Below are positions 1-9,599 of a stretch of DNA of 64,000 nucleotides, piece by piece. The notes under the pieces were generated by a model, which did no database searches, was not told where the DNA came from, and saw nothing but the letters and a program-made list of their open reading frames with translations. Numbering within the stretch: position 1 is the first letter of the stretch; every line of letters starts with the position of its first letter. Source of the DNA: a virus. The stretch spans positions 1 to 64,000 of the IMG/VR virus record IMGVR_UViG_3300044620_000614; one strand, 5' to 3'. Both the position numbers and the translations under genes were made by a program.

Positions 1-558
1 TGAATACACCCAATGTTTGTATGAATTGTATTCAGTATTTTTATTATAATCTACTATTCTATCTCCCATGAGAATTATCTTACCATTGTAGCAATTTAAA
101 TATTTAATAAGATATTGGATGTTTGAATCATTCAATGTTTTATCGTATTCACGAATTTTTACATTTATCACAACATAATTATAATTTGGTTTTTCAAAAT
201 CTTCCTTATGTACTATAAAACTTAAATCTTTTGGTTTAAATTCAACATCTAATAATTTAGAATAATCATGAGTACAAATAGATCCAGTATCCAAAGGATC
301 ATCTATTAGTTGAAATCTAGGATCTTTAAATACACATTTTGCTAATGACTGTGTAAATTTATGCAAAGATTCAGAATATTTATTATCATTTCTATAAAAA
401 TATAAAACACCATAATCTATCCTAATTTTAACAGACTCAAATCTATTAAATAATTCACTACCATAAATGTAACAATTTATTAGATCACCTATACCCGGAT
501 TAGTTTGTAAGTGTGGTATATTGGATTTGAAAATATGTTTTTTAATAGTTTCTATCAT
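1..558 (-). CDS. Partial sugar-transfer-type protein, runs off the window
   Basis: Open over the last 186 codons to the window edge, so the C-terminus is missing. It starts at ATG 558 inside an ATGA overlap with the stop of the gene upstream. An N-terminal NPGIGDLINCY resembles the glycine-rich start of GT-B glycosyltransferases (compare GLGDHFCCNG in the next gene). It is the last visible member of the minus-strand sugar operon. Function inferred from this motif and context only. Confidence 0.6.
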   Translation of the reverse strand, partial: MIETIKKHIFKSNIPHLQTNPGIGDLINCYIYGSELFNRFESVKIRIDYGVLYFYRNDNKYSESLHKFTQSLAKCVFKDPRFQLIDDPLDTGSICTHDYSKLLDVEFKPKDLSFIVHKEDFEKPNYNYVVINVKIREYDKTLNDSNIQYLIKYLNCYNGKIILMGDRIVDYNKNTEYNSYKHWVYS

Positions 559-1409
559 TCTTTATGATATCCCTGTATTGTAAATGTATTATTTGCTCCT
601 TGATACATTGGATATTTTCTTTTGCATAATATTTCGGAACAATCTTGCCATATTAAATTCCAATCATGTATGGAATTGTTTCCCCAAATTGCTCCTCTCC
701 ATGCATGTAAATTTAATTTTGGTTTGCTCATGTCATATATTTTAGCTTCTATTAGACAACGAATAGAACTTTCCATTAAATGTAATTCTGAGGCATTTTC
801 CAAAACTTTGCCCAAATCCATTATGCTATAGTTTTTTGGATTATCTATTATTTTTATTTTGCTATTTAAACATTTTCTACTAGGAGCAATCATTTGTCGC
901 GTCATATCATCAATTGCAACAAAAATATACTCTTCATTATTTGGATTTAATTCTGTATAAACTTGATTTTCTCTCTCAATGTCTCTATCAAAAGAAAAAC
1001 CATCAAATCGTAGTTCATATGGAACTTGTGTTTGCATATAAAAACATTGATCACAAGAAACATGTTGTGATATTTTTTTATGACATTCATTTTCCATCCA
1101 ACTAAAACCTACTTGATAATAATCTCCACTATTTCCAGTTAACCAATCGACTACACCATTATGATGCAAAGAAACTCCACAATTTTTTAAATATTCATTT
1201 ACTTGTTTCTGCTCGTTAGTATGTCCCTTTAGTGGTATCAATTCTACTTTTTTGTTAAAGTATAGTTTTTTTAAATTTTCTAGATTATGCTCCCAACAAA
1301 ATAAAAACATCTTATCAACATTCCATCTTTTAATAAGTTCCAAAACCATTCCATTACAACAAAAATGATCACCTAGACCCATGTGATGGTGTAAATATTT
1401 TATTTTCAT
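555..1409 (-). CDS. Putative GT-B type glycosyltransferase
   Basis: 284 aa. The N-terminus has HHHMGLGDHFCCNGMV, like the nucleotide-fold start of GT9/fucosyltransferase-like enzymes. A late segment MESSIRCLIEAKIYD resembles the 'E/S-S' region near the nucleotide-sugar site of such enzymes. It overlaps both neighbours by 4 nt (ATGA), so it is translationally coupled. Likely adds sugar to a phage- or host-surface glycan; donor and acceptor unknown. Confidence 0.55.
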   Translation of the reverse strand: MKIKYLHHHMGLGDHFCCNGMVLELIKRWNVDKMFLFCWEHNLENLKKLYFNKKVELIPLKGHTNEQKQVNEYLKNCGVSLHHNGVVDWLTGNSGDYYQVGFSWMENECHKKISQHVSCDQCFYMQTQVPYELRFDGFSFDRDIERENQVYTELNPNNEEYIFVAIDDMTRQMIAPSRKCLNSKIKIIDNPKNYSIMDLGKVLENASELHLMESSIRCLIEAKIYDMSKPKLNLHAWRGAIWGNNSIHDWNLIWQDCSEILCKRKYPMYQGANNTFTIQGYHKE

Positions 1410-2170
1410 GTATTATCCTTGTAAAAATTAATATCTTCATCGCTTACGCTTTCTATTCTTCCAATATAATCATTATCATAATTATCGTATTTTTTATATT
1501 CTTGAGAGCGTTGTTCTTTGGTGGTAGCATTCAAATACATCAATATATCGTTTTGAATAAATTCTCGCATTGGTTCTTTTCTTGGTATTGGAAATTTTTT
1601 AGCACCTTCTCCAAAACGATCCATAAAATCATGAACCAATGAATTATTTTTTACCAGAGGATAAATGACCTCTTTTAAAAATTCTTGATCTATATTTTTT
1701 CTATTGTTTGTTTCTTTTCTACTATAATTATCTATCAATGATTTCATATTTGGTACTGCTCCTTGCATTGCACCCCACATTCCACCCATAATTTTGGCAC
1801 TATGTGAGCGATGATCTCTCATTATATGAAACATTTTTTTACTTGCAATCCATTCATCAACTGCTGCTTTATCTCTTATGTTTAAATAACTGTCACAGTC
1901 TCTAGAAATCATAATATCTACGGTTGGATCGCTTGCTGGATAAAATCTCCAAAACATACCATTCCAACCCTCATCTTCGCCCATCAAAACAATTTCAGAA
2001 TTATCTCTACTGTTTATAAAATTTACAATATTTTGCGGAACATTCGGTGATAAATGGACTCTACAGGTCCAACCTTCAAAAAACTGTTTTGCTAAATCTA
2101 AATTTTTTATTAAATTTATTGTATATTGCGGAGAAGAACCCCACAAACTATATGATATTACTTTTTTCAT
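1406..2170 (-). CDS. Glycosyltransferase-like protein, copy 1 of a tandem pair
   Basis: 254 aa. It opens MKKVISYSLWGSSPQYT and contains WRFYPASDPTVDIMISRDCDS, with a DxD-like SRDCDS, then IMRDHRSHSAKIMGGMWG. The next gene upstream (2167-3099) has the same blocks, MKKIISYSLWG and MLSRDTDS, so the two are tandem paralogues. The acidic SRD-DS block is the likely metal/nucleotide-sugar site (inference). Coupled by 4-nt overlaps on both sides. Confidence 0.6.
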   Translation of the reverse strand: MKKVISYSLWGSSPQYTINLIKNLDLAKQFFEGWTCRVHLSPNVPQNIVNFINSRDNSEIVLMGEDEGWNGMFWRFYPASDPTVDIMISRDCDSYLNIRDKAAVDEWIASKKMFHIMRDHRSHSAKIMGGMWGAMQGAVPNMKSLIDNYSRKETNNRKNIDQEFLKEVIYPLVKNNSLVHDFMDRFGEGAKKFPIPRKEPMREFIQNDILMYLNATTKEQRSQEYKKYDNYDNDYIGRIESVSDEDINFYKDNT

Positions 2171-3099
2171 ATTATCTTCTCCGAACCATGTTCGTGCTGT
2201 ACTGGACTAAAACCATACTTGTATTGTTTAATTAAATACTGTTTATAATATTTAAAAATATTTTCTCGTTCTTGTTTTTCTTCTTCACTTAAATTCAGAT
2301 ATTTTATTTCATCTTGTGTTAAAGATTCGACTTTTCCAATATATTTATTATCGTGTTTTAACCCGCAATGCACACAAGTATGGTAACATTCGCCATATTG
2401 TCTGGGAATAGGCATTTTTCGCATCTCATCATTTACATGAGGAAGTCGGCTAAAACCGGGAAACCTCAAACAACCAAATGCAATATCATCATGAGAAATT
2501 ATACTAATTTGATTTGGATCATATGTTCCTAATTTATTAATTTTTTCACAATTTGCATCTATTTCACCAACAGCATACAAATAAACTTTTGAGTTTAAAA
2601 AATCTTGATCGCACCCCTTTCTAGCAGATCCATTTTTTACTTTCTTTAACATAAAATCAATATGAGGTTTAATCCAATTTAAATAACCCCTTTTAGCACC
2701 CCATAATCCACCCATCATTTGGGATTGATGTACGCAAGTATCTCTTATGACATGAAGTTTTTTTGTACTCACTAACCATTGATCCACACACGCTTTTTCT
2801 CTAAAAGAAAGTCGGCTATCGGTATCTCTACTTAGCATTACCTCAACATCATCTTCTGTGGCAGGATAAAAACGATAAAGCATTCCACCCCAACCAACAT
2901 TATCATTGTAAAATACAATTTCTACATTATCTTGTTTTTTTAATTCTTCAACTACCCATTGAGGAACTGATGGTTCGTGAATATAAAAACGACATATCCA
3001 TCCGGGATATATTTCTTTTGCTTGTTTTGCGTTCGAAATTGCACCAACGGTATACAGAGGTAAATCTCCCCAAAGACTATATGATATTATTTTTTTCAT
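2167..3099 (-). CDS. Glycosyltransferase-like protein, copy 2 of a tandem pair
   Basis: 310 aa paralogue of the preceding entry, sharing MKK(I/V)ISYSLWG, FYPA-(T/S)-(E/D)-D, (I/L)SRD-DS and (M/I)MGG(L/M)WGA blocks. It is longer in the second half, where CYHTCVHCGLKHD offers three cysteines and histidines that could hold a metal. Overlaps its neighbours by 4 nt. A recent duplication with divergence of the C-terminal half is the simplest reading. Confidence 0.6.
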   Translation of the reverse strand: MKKIISYSLWGDLPLYTVGAISNAKQAKEIYPGWICRFYIHEPSVPQWVVEELKKQDNVEIVFYNDNVGWGGMLYRFYPATEDDVEVMLSRDTDSRLSFREKACVDQWLVSTKKLHVIRDTCVHQSQMMGGLWGAKRGYLNWIKPHIDFMLKKVKNGSARKGCDQDFLNSKVYLYAVGEIDANCEKINKLGTYDPNQISIISHDDIAFGCLRFPGFSRLPHVNDEMRKMPIPRQYGECYHTCVHCGLKHDNKYIGKVESLTQDEIKYLNLSEEEKQERENIFKYYKQYLIKQYKYGFSPVQHEHGSEKII

Positions 3100-3686
3100 T
3101 TATTTCTCTTCATAAACTTTACTGTTTCAGATTTTGCAGAATCAAATTGGTAGATATACATCCGATCACCAATCAGTGCTTCTGTTTTCATTAATCCACT
3201 ATCCCACAAGCGGTGAGAATAATCTTGATCTTCACCGTGAGATATTTCGGGATATCGTACTTGTCTTGCAATACTAGTTTTAATTGTATTCAAATGGTTT
3301 GGTGTGCGAAATTGTATTCCATCTTTGCGGAAATGCCCACCGCAGTTCAAATTATGAATAAATGGTAGATTGTATTTTGGTAAGAAACCAACAAGTTCTA
3401 CGACATCTGGCTTTGATTCTAGTGCTTTTAAAGTTTTAGAAACGTAGATATTCGTGATCATATCATCGTCATCAATAAAGCAAACATATTCACCTCTTGC
3501 TTTGTCCAAGACGGTGTTTCGCTTTTTACCAACACTGTTTTCACCATTATCAGTTTCGGTTATGATCTCAATTTTATCTTGAGCATTTTCTGCTGCAATT
3601 TGTTTATTGAGTTCCGTAAGTAATTGATTATAAACATGCGCGCGTTTTGGTAAATGTAAAATACCTATAGTCCATAATATACTCAT
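3096..3686 (-). CDS. GT-A/GT2-type glycosyltransferase
   Basis: 196 aa. GKKRNTVLDKARGEYVCFID followed by DDD is the classical GT2 arrangement: a Gly-x-x-x-Asn helix, then the metal-binding acidic strand end. The protein is short for the family and lacks membrane segments. Expected to act in the cytoplasm with a nucleotide-sugar donor. 4-nt overlaps with both neighbours. Confidence 0.75.
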   Translation of the reverse strand: MSILWTIGILHLPKRAHVYNQLLTELNKQIAAENAQDKIEIITETDNGENSVGKKRNTVLDKARGEYVCFIDDDDMITNIYVSKTLKALESKPDVVELVGFLPKYNLPFIHNLNCGGHFRKDGIQFRTPNHLNTIKTSIARQVRYPEISHGEDQDYSHRLWDSGLMKTEALIGDRMYIYQFDSAKSETVKFMKRNK

Positions 3687-4348
3687 AGTGGAAATCCTCT
3701 TTGTTTTCTTGATTCAAATACTTGTTTATCGCTATGATAAAATTTTTCAGTGTGTTGTCTTAGATTGTCTTTTATATCATTCCAATCATGTGTGATAATT
3801 TTATTGTTTATATCAACAATTTTATTTAAAGATCTGGCAATAACAGTTTGTTCTTCATCACAAAATAAACTAGTGTACTCTGGATGATATATGTAATTAA
3901 ATCTTTTATAGTATGGATTTCCTATAATTGAAAGTACCATAACTTTTGGATATGCATGACCTCCACAATTATAATTTAATGCACCATCTAAATCTGGAAA
4001 ATGCATATTCATATCATTGATTATTATTTCATCAAATCCATGAACTCTTGGTGTCATGTCATCTGAAACTAAAACACAAACTTTCCAACCATCTGTTGGA
4101 ATATTACGATTACATGCATGTATTTTATTTTGACTATCACCGTAATGATATTCCAAATCAATTCGTGATTTCATATCTTCTAAGAAATAGCGCATTGGAT
4201 TATTATTGCAAGTTTCGTCATTCAAATCCATAGAAATAACAAACTTGACTTTATATTTGCCAGATAATTTATTTACATATTCCGAAAGAATACGTTTAAA
4301 TTGATCTGGTCTGGCTCGTGTTGGATATTTAATTAATAAGTCTATCAT
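3683..4348 (-). CDS. Glycosyltransferase-like protein (GT2-related)
   Basis: 221 aa. Starts MIDLLIKYPTRARPDQF, typical of nucleotide-recognising GT2-like phage proteins. CVLVSDDMTPRVHGFDE supplies the acidic DD at the expected strand end. Ends ESRKQRGFPL, like the RERKANNFP end of the neighbour at 4345-5022, suggesting shared ancestry. Part of the coupled operon. Confidence 0.6.
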   Translation of the reverse strand: MIDLLIKYPTRARPDQFKRILSEYVNKLSGKYKVKFVISMDLNDETCNNNPMRYFLEDMKSRIDLEYHYGDSQNKIHACNRNIPTDGWKVCVLVSDDMTPRVHGFDEIIINDMNMHFPDLDGALNYNCGGHAYPKVMVLSIIGNPYYKRFNYIYHPEYTSLFCDEEQTVIARSLNKIVDINNKIITHDWNDIKDNLRQHTEKFYHSDKQVFESRKQRGFPL

Positions 4349-5022
4349 AGTAAAGGTTCACTGTTTGGAAAATTATTTGCTTTGCGTTCCCTGTAAATTT
4401 TCTCCGCTACCTTTGTATTTCCTGCTGGAATGGTGGGATGAAATTTATGAGTTCCGCGAAGTCGATGCTCATGGTATTGCTTCAAGTCGCCGCGTATCCA
4501 CAAGCAATTGTATTTAGTTGCAACTTGATATAGTTCCGTATCCGCCCACATGTGCCAATATTCTTCCCACATTGGACCTTTACCTTGATTGATTTTTTCC
4601 CTAAACTCTTTACCCAACCAAGCACTTCCGCAGATTTGTTCACAGGTATCACAAGCCATGCTTCCAAACTTATCACCGTATGGTTGCATTACACCAAAAG
4701 TACCACCAAAATGACGAACAAATTGTAAACGTAGTTGGTGTGCTTCATAATCTGAATCTGGGTACATATCATCACCAGCAGCAATTATTATTTCATAATC
4801 AGACAATAATCCAGATAGGTAATTTACTGCTTTGGGCCAACCTTGATAACCACCAATGCTAGATTCTGCAACGATAATATCGGCTAATCCTGAGTATTGA
4901 GAAAGCAATCTATCTGGAACAATTACGGCAATCTTATAACCTTTACTTTTCCAAACCGGAAAAGTTTTCTTTGCCATTTCTATATTTGCACTGGGTAGTG
5001 CTAACCACACATCTTCTTTCAT
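4345..5022 (-). CDS. Glycosyltransferase-like protein (GT2-related)
   Basis: 225 aa. Begins [20 protein letters not shown] and has EIIIAAGDDMYPDSDYEA, an acidic GDDMYPD loop equivalent to SDDM in the adjacent gene. Several cysteines (ACDTCEQICG) sit mid-protein. Coupled by ATGA overlaps. Function is predicted from the acidic loop and from operon context; acceptor unknown. Confidence 0.6.
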   Translation of the reverse strand: MKEDVWLALPSANIEMAKKTFPVWKSKGYKIAVIVPDRLLSQYSGLADIIVAESSIGGYQGWPKAVNYLSGLLSDYEIIIAAGDDMYPDSDYEAHQLRLQFVRHFGGTFGVMQPYGDKFGSMACDTCEQICGSAWLGKEFREKINQGKGPMWEEYWHMWADTELYQVATKYNCLWIRGDLKQYHEHRLRGTHKFHPTIPAGNTKVAEKIYRERKANNFPNSEPLL

Positions 5023-5630
5023 TTTCCTACCTTTGTTTTAAGTCTTCTGCTTGCTTGCATATGTTCAACTACTACTGGTTGTTCTGGTTCAAACCATTTG
5101 CAGTCAAATACTTTGCAATATGACTGTGGAAAATTAAAAGTACGCAATCCCATTTTATCATAAGATTCCCATACCTTTTGTAAACTTTGTTGCTCCCAAC
5201 GATTGGGATTGTTTCTGCTTTCAACTTTCCATGTATTGATTAGACTTCTTGCAAGCGGAGTATTGTTAAAATACATTGTACCTCCAGCAAGAGCCTCATT
5301 ACCAAGATTCCAAGGTTTTAAGTGTGCATTTTTTGGTTGATTCCAAACATTAGGAATCCAATAACAGCCAAAATCATAATCACCAAGTTTATCAAACAAT
5401 TCTGGTTTATTTCTAAATCTACCATCAGCATCCACCCAAATAACACCACCTTGACATTCATGTAGTGCTTGTTCTATTACTTCGGCTTTCATGGTGCAAT
5501 TATGAACCCAAGAACCTTTACTTTCTTTGGGATATGCTTTTACTGGCAATTGAAAATTGTTGCAAGTCTTAACAAGTTCAATTGCTTCTTCTTTATATTC
5601 TGGTGTATAAAAAGTAATTACAGTTACCAT
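5019..5630 (-). CDS. DxD-containing glycosyltransferase-like protein
   Basis: 203 aa. Blocks [15 protein letters not shown] and [11 protein letters not shown] (DxD) match the gene at 6658-7284 ([26 protein letters not shown]), so these are paralogues flanking gmd. Near the end both keep FPQSYC or LPQSYC. Likely a GT-A fold with the DxD binding Mn and nucleotide-sugar. Overlaps gmd by 7 nt. Confidence 0.65.
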   Translation of the reverse strand: MVTVITFYTPEYKEEAIELVKTCNNFQLPVKAYPKESKGSWVHNCTMKAEVIEQALHECQGGVIWVDADGRFRNKPELFDKLGDYDFGCYWIPNVWNQPKNAHLKPWNLGNEALAGGTMYFNNTPLARSLINTWKVESRNNPNRWEQQSLQKVWESYDKMGLRTFNFPQSYCKVFDCKWFEPEQPVVVEHMQASRRLKTKVGK

Positions 5631-6661
5631 TTTGGTTTTAAATTCTTATCATGGATATGAATCGTATAATCTCTTCTACCAAGTTCAAAATCGTGCTCTG
5701 TCATCATGTTTACTAGACCATCAAAATCTACTTTTGGTTGCCAACCAAGAACGGTTCTTGCTTTTGTAGAATCTCCTAGCAACTGATCTACTTCGGCTGG
5801 ACGATAGTAACGCGGATCAATTTCAACATAATCCTCATAGTTCATGTTATATTTTGAAAATGCTTTTTGACAGAATTCACGAACCGAATACATTTTTCCA
5901 GTTGAAACAACATAATCATCTGGAGTATCTTGTTGTAACATTAGCCACATTGCTTCGACGTAATCCCCGGCAAATCCCCAATCACGCAAAGCGTCTAAAT
6001 TTCCAAGATACAATTTCTTTTGTAATCCTTGATAAATTCTACCAATTGCTCTTGTAATCTTTCTTGTTACGAATGTTTCACCTCTGCGTGGACTTTCGTG
6101 ATTAAAAAGAATACCACAAGAAGCGTGCATTCCATAACTTTCTCGATAGTTTACAGTTAAGTAATGTGCATATACCTTCGCACAACCATAAGGAGAGCGG
6201 GGATAGAATGGTGTAGTTTCCTTTTGCGGAACTTCTTGTACCTTACCAAACATTTCGCTACTGGATGCCTGATAGTAACGAATCTTCTTTCCAGTTCTCT
6301 GCTCATACTCTCGTATTGCTTCCAGAGCATTTAGAGTACCAATACCAACCACTTCACCCGTGTATACTGGAGCATCGAAAGATACTTTAACGTGGCTTTG
6401 CGCTCCAAGATTATAAAACTCGTCTGGGTTATATTTGTTTATTACATTTGAAATTGTATTATAGTCTGATAGATCACCGTAATGTAAAAACAGAGTCTTA
6501 TTATAGACCTCTGGATTGTTCATTAAATGTTCAATTCTTGCTGTATTGAAGGAAGAAGAACGACGAATTATGCCATGTACCTCGTAACCTTTCTCCAACA
6601 AAAGATCTGCGAGATAAGAACCATCTTGACCAGTTATTCCTGTAATTATTGCTTTTTTCAT
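5624..6661 (-). CDS. gmd: GDP-mannose 4,6-dehydratase
   Basis: 345 aa, full length for the family. The N-terminal Rossmann motif [20 protein letters not shown] binds NADP. SSSEMFG and [12 protein letters not shown] give the catalytic Ser/Tyr-x-x-x-Lys set, and [15 protein letters not shown] is the family signature. It makes GDP-4-keto-6-deoxymannose, precursor of GDP-fucose, GDP-rhamnose or perosamine. No fucose synthase is visible nearby, so the later step may rely on the host or on genes outside the window. Sits in the middle of the sugar operon. Confidence 0.95.
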   Translation of the reverse strand: MKKAIITGITGQDGSYLADLLLEKGYEVHGIIRRSSSFNTARIEHLMNNPEVYNKTLFLHYGDLSDYNTISNVINKYNPDEFYNLGAQSHVKVSFDAPVYTGEVVGIGTLNALEAIREYEQRTGKKIRYYQASSSEMFGKVQEVPQKETTPFYPRSPYGCAKVYAHYLTVNYRESYGMHASCGILFNHESPRRGETFVTRKITRAIGRIYQGLQKKLYLGNLDALRDWGFAGDYVEAMWLMLQQDTPDDYVVSTGKMYSVREFCQKAFSKYNMNYEDYVEIDPRYYRPAEVDQLLGDSTKARTVLGWQPKVDFDGLVNMMTEHDFELGRRDYTIHIHDKNLKPKW

Positions 6662-7284
6662 TGTCTATTCACTTTCTGTTCTACTGAAGCTAAACGATGT
6701 AAAATCACTGCACCTTGACGACCGTGCATTCTATCTATCTGACAATAAGACTGTGGTAAAAACTCTGTCTTGGGTTGTATGTCACACCAAGCCTGTTGCA
6801 GAGTCCATTGATCCCAATCCGTTGGTTTTTCGTTTTTTAATTGAATCCATCTATCGCACAGTTTTATACTGTTTTCACAAACTCGCATAAAAATAGTACC
6901 AGAATTAAACCAACATGGAGTAACTGTTTGCGGCCAATTATTAGGTAAATGAATTCGTTCTCTACCAGCCGGTATTTTACTTTTACCGCCTGGTTCTCCC
7001 CGAATCATAAATTCTTGATCACCTAATAAAAACAAATCAGGATATTTCACGATCTCCGCATCGCTGTCGATCCATACTATGCATTCATTCTTTGGTGTTT
7101 GTAACAGCATAGTTTTCATAAACTGTGCCTTTATAGCACAGTTCTTGACCCAAGAACCCATGTCCTCTTGGAGTTGAATTACATAATTCAAAGAATACTT
7201 TTCTAAACTTTTTTCTAAGTTTTTTATAAGTTTAGGATATATTCCAGTATTTGTATAGAAAGATACAAATGTTACTTTGTTCAT
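6658..7284 (-). CDS. DxD-containing glycosyltransferase-like protein
   Basis: 208 aa paralogue of 5019-5630 with WIDSDAEI as the DxD site and [13 protein letters not shown] near the end. [18 protein letters not shown] is a unique mid-loop. Overlaps gmd by 4 nt, so it should be co-translated with the enzyme that makes its probable donor. Substrate unknown. Confidence 0.65.
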   Translation of the reverse strand: MNKVTFVSFYTNTGIYPKLIKNLEKSLEKYSLNYVIQLQEDMGSWVKNCAIKAQFMKTMLLQTPKNECIVWIDSDAEIVKYPDLFLLGDQEFMIRGEPGGKSKIPAGRERIHLPNNWPQTVTPCWFNSGTIFMRVCENSIKLCDRWIQLKNEKPTDWDQWTLQQAWCDIQPKTEFLPQSYCQIDRMHGRQGAVILHRLASVEQKVNRQ

Positions 7285-8147
7285 TTTTTACGCTTATGTA
7301 GCAAATCAAAATATGTTGTCATATTTACTTTTTTGCGTTCAGCCTCTTGTTGTTTTTTAGCGTTCATCATTTTTCTATATTCATGACGATTTCTGTCAAT
7401 TTCTGACATTTTTTTGGCTTGTTGTTTTTGTTTTACTTCTTCTCGTATTCTTTCAATAGATTGAGAATACGACATTGTTGGACGAACCGGATCATTTTTT
7501 TTTACTTTATCTAAAATGTCATGTGTGAATTTGGGAACAAATTGTTCAAAAATAGGTCCACATTCCCACGAATACCATTCGTATCCTTTTTGTTTTGCAA
7601 CTGGATACCAAGTAACAAGAGCATCTTTTATCTGATCTAATGTCTTTTTAAAATTATGCTGTTTCTTTTTATCAAAATTTTTCAATTCGTATGAATACTT
7701 TGTGTCGAATGATTGTGCTTCTAAATCATTTCCAGCAAAAATAATATTTTTTACTCCAGAAACGTGCAACCACTGTATGGCAAATGTAAGAGTCTTGTGT
7801 GGACCACGCAACAAAGGTTTATACGGATCGAATAGTAAAGTTTCATACTGTCTGTTTGCTTCTCTACCTTCGTGATAGGGATGCATCAATACCGATTTAC
7901 CCGGTGATCTTGGTGTTTTATTTGGTATTACTTTTTGAATTAATTCATTTTCCCAAGCCTCTTTACCCTCATCACCGTGCATCTCATTTAGATGATCGGC
8001 AATAAACCAATAATCCGGAGTTTTTACAGATCGTATTGCTGTGCTAATTGCACATATTGGTAGTCCTAAAGAAAACACATCTACTTTATTTAAAGATGGT
8101 CCAGAACAAGCAACAACACAAGTATCAACTGGAAACTGATAGTTCAT
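7281..8147 (-). CDS. DUF115-like glycan-associated protein with charged tail
   Basis: 288 aa. The N-terminal CVVACSGPSLNKVDVF is the 'GxGPS' type start seen in DUF115/motility-accessory-factor-like proteins linked to sugar transfer. A late IFAGNDLE gives another acidic site. The last ~60 residues are strongly Lys/Glu/Gln-rich and probably helical. Cytoplasmic, first sugar gene of the operon. Assignment rests on the motif and context. Confidence 0.5.
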   Translation of the reverse strand: MNYQFPVDTCVVACSGPSLNKVDVFSLGLPICAISTAIRSVKTPDYWFIADHLNEMHGDEGKEAWENELIQKVIPNKTPRSPGKSVLMHPYHEGREANRQYETLLFDPYKPLLRGPHKTLTFAIQWLHVSGVKNIIFAGNDLEAQSFDTKYSYELKNFDKKKQHNFKKTLDQIKDALVTWYPVAKQKGYEWYSWECGPIFEQFVPKFTHDILDKVKKNDPVRPTMSYSQSIERIREEVKQKQQAKKMSEIDRNRHEYRKMMNAKKQQEAERKKVNMTTYFDLLHKRKK

Positions 8148-8799
8148 TTACATTTTCCTCGTAATATTCATCTATTGCAGTTTTCAAACTAGCAACATAT
8201 TTGATTGGATCTTTTTGGTATACCATAATAGAACCATCTTCGCATGACATTAGAATTGCGATATTTCTAATGGAAATTCCTGTTCTCTCTTGAAACATTA
8301 TTGCATATGCGGTTGCTTGCATAAAATACTCTTGAATGTCTTTTTCGTCTTTGATTGCTTTGCTTGTTTTAAAATCTATGACAGAGAGTTTCCCATCATA
8401 TTCTGCAATGCAATCAACTCTTCCAGCCATGCGTAGTGTGCTAGACCACAAAGCAGTTTCTATTGCTTTGATATTATTTATCTTGTCCAGTTCTTCCTTG
8501 ATCTGAGCAAACATGTAATAATCACCGGGACGAGATGTTTTCTTCTCTTCGACCACGGCGTCTTCGTTCATCAAATAGTTTTCAATTATGGAATGGAATG
8601 AGGTTCCGCGAGAAAGAACTCGGCGAGACTCGTCTGGATTTTTTCTTCGCCACTCTGCGAAGAACGCTCTCTTTTTCCAACCCGTAATGGTTGTAACCGA
8701 TGGGTATTTGTTGCCATCTGGAGCAACATAATATCTTTTACCGTTTATTTCTTCTGTTTTTAAATTGTCTTCTATCTTCACTATATCATGATTAAACAT
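8125..8799 (-). CDS. PD-(D/E)XK nuclease, RecB/Cas4-like
   Basis: 224 aa. PSVTTITGWKK..FF, then RGTSFHSIIENYL, then MAGRVDCIAEYDGKLSVIDF-KTSK. The last block holds the catalytic D (VDCI) and D-x-K (DFKTSK), and the upstream His gives the RecB-type order. QATAYAIMFQERTG completes the motif-IV helix. Equivalent exonucleases are common in T4-like cyanophages and act on DNA ends. Overlaps the following gene by 23 nt. Confidence 0.85.
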   Translation of the reverse strand: MFNHDIVKIEDNLKTEEINGKRYYVAPDGNKYPSVTTITGWKKRAFFAEWRRKNPDESRRVLSRGTSFHSIIENYLMNEDAVVEEKKTSRPGDYYMFAQIKEELDKINNIKAIETALWSSTLRMAGRVDCIAEYDGKLSVIDFKTSKAIKDEKDIQEYFMQATAYAIMFQERTGISIRNIAILMSCEDGSIMVYQKDPIKYVASLKTAIDEYYEENVNELSVSS

Positions 8800-8809
8800 A
8801 TGTTCACTT

Positions 8810-9394
8810 TCAATCTAGTTCGGGCATTCCCCGCATTTTCATTTTGAATTTTTTACCCATTCCCGAGGATTGTACTTGGGCAGGATCAAATGTTCTTATA
8901 CCGGATGTTGGAATATAACCAACTGCGGATACTGATTTTTTACCAGTTGAGTGTGGCATTACTGATATAAACCCGTGAGGTCCAGCACTCATACCAGAAA
9001 CTTTATGTGTCTTTTTACCACTCATCAAATAGGTGCTACCGTCTGAATGAGGAACTAAGTAATGTCTTTCCAATTCACCCTCATGCTCATCACCAAACTT
9101 TGGTTCTTTTTGTAAGAACACTGCAACTCCTTTGCCACCCTTCAAATGACCACTTATTGCATCATGAGAGGCTTGTGCTGCTTTTTGTCTTGCCTCGCCG
9201 GTTACTTCTGCGGCGATATTTCTGGGACGGGGTGCAACCTGTGCTTTTGATTTGGCAACATCTCCAGCAAACACGCCGCTCGCATCAGTAGCAGCAGTGT
9301 AAGCCTTGGGTGCAGACTTTCTTGCTTCTTCTAGTTTTTGTTCAATTAATTGGGTTACTTGTCTGAATACAAAAAAGTCGATTGCCATTGCCAT
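8810..9394 (-). CDS. Unrecognised protein, possibly virion-associated
   Basis: 194 aa; not recognised. Starts MAMAIDFFVFRQVTQLIEQK after an AGGAGTA ribosome site. The first 30 residues form an amphipathic helix; Ala/Lys-rich middle; the last third (HYLVPHSDGSTYLM onwards) is Gly/Ser-rich and probably beta. A CTAAATAG box lies about 25 nt before the start, suggesting late expression. Confidence 0.7.
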   Translation of the reverse strand: MAMAIDFFVFRQVTQLIEQKLEEARKSAPKAYTAATDASGVFAGDVAKSKAQVAPRPRNIAAEVTGEARQKAAQASHDAISGHLKGGKGVAVFLQKEPKFGDEHEGELERHYLVPHSDGSTYLMSGKKTHKVSGMSAGPHGFISVMPHSTGKKSVSAVGYIPTSGIRTFDPAQVQSSGMGKKFKMKMRGMPELD

Positions 9395-9457
9395 TACTCC
9401 TGTTATTTACAACTATTTAGTACTCCGGGAACCTCGACCTTTATAGATAAAGAACCG

Positions 9458-9478
9458 GACTCTTTTGGAGTCCGGCTC
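9458..9478. terminator. Hairpin terminator flanking the rRNA-like element
   Basis: CCGGACTC and GAGTCCGG pair around a TTTTG loop. Read on the minus strand it is followed by TTCTTTATC, like an intrinsic terminator, so it could end an RNA that starts at the late box near 9607. Confidence 0.6.
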
Positions 9479-9483
9479 CCCTG

Positions 9484-9561
9484 ACGGTCGAAAGGTAGCG
9501 AAATTCCTCAAGCGCATGAATAGCGTAATCAATGGTTTCCAGTGTTCGCGGCACTGTCTCC
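9484..9561 (+). ncRNA. 23S rRNA domain IV-like fragment
   Basis: On the plus strand the stretch reads ACGGTC, then AAGGTAGCGAAATTCCT (9492-9508), then GAATAGCGTAAT and CTGTCTCC. These match in order the universally conserved 23S rRNA segment around E. coli positions 1930-1990. The small H72 hairpin is missing and an extra CAGTG/CACTG hairpin is added. No other rRNA sequence is present, so this is not a ribosomal gene. The minus-strand late box at 9600-9607 and the hairpin at 9458-9478 would instead yield an RNA antisense to 23S rRNA. Strand and function are undecided. Confidence 0.7.
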
Positions 9562-9599
9562 TAATCGATCCCCGGTATTCAAATCCCTCCAACCACCTC

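Noticed and set aside
9484-9561. A functional rRNA gene.
   Set aside because: Only about 78 nt of domain IV with a deletion are present; no other rRNA domains are in the window.
9570-9592. A tRNA T-arm-like GGTATTCAAATCCC next to the rRNA-like element.
   Set aside because: The flanking bases do not form a T-stem, and no acceptor or anticodon arm can be built around it.
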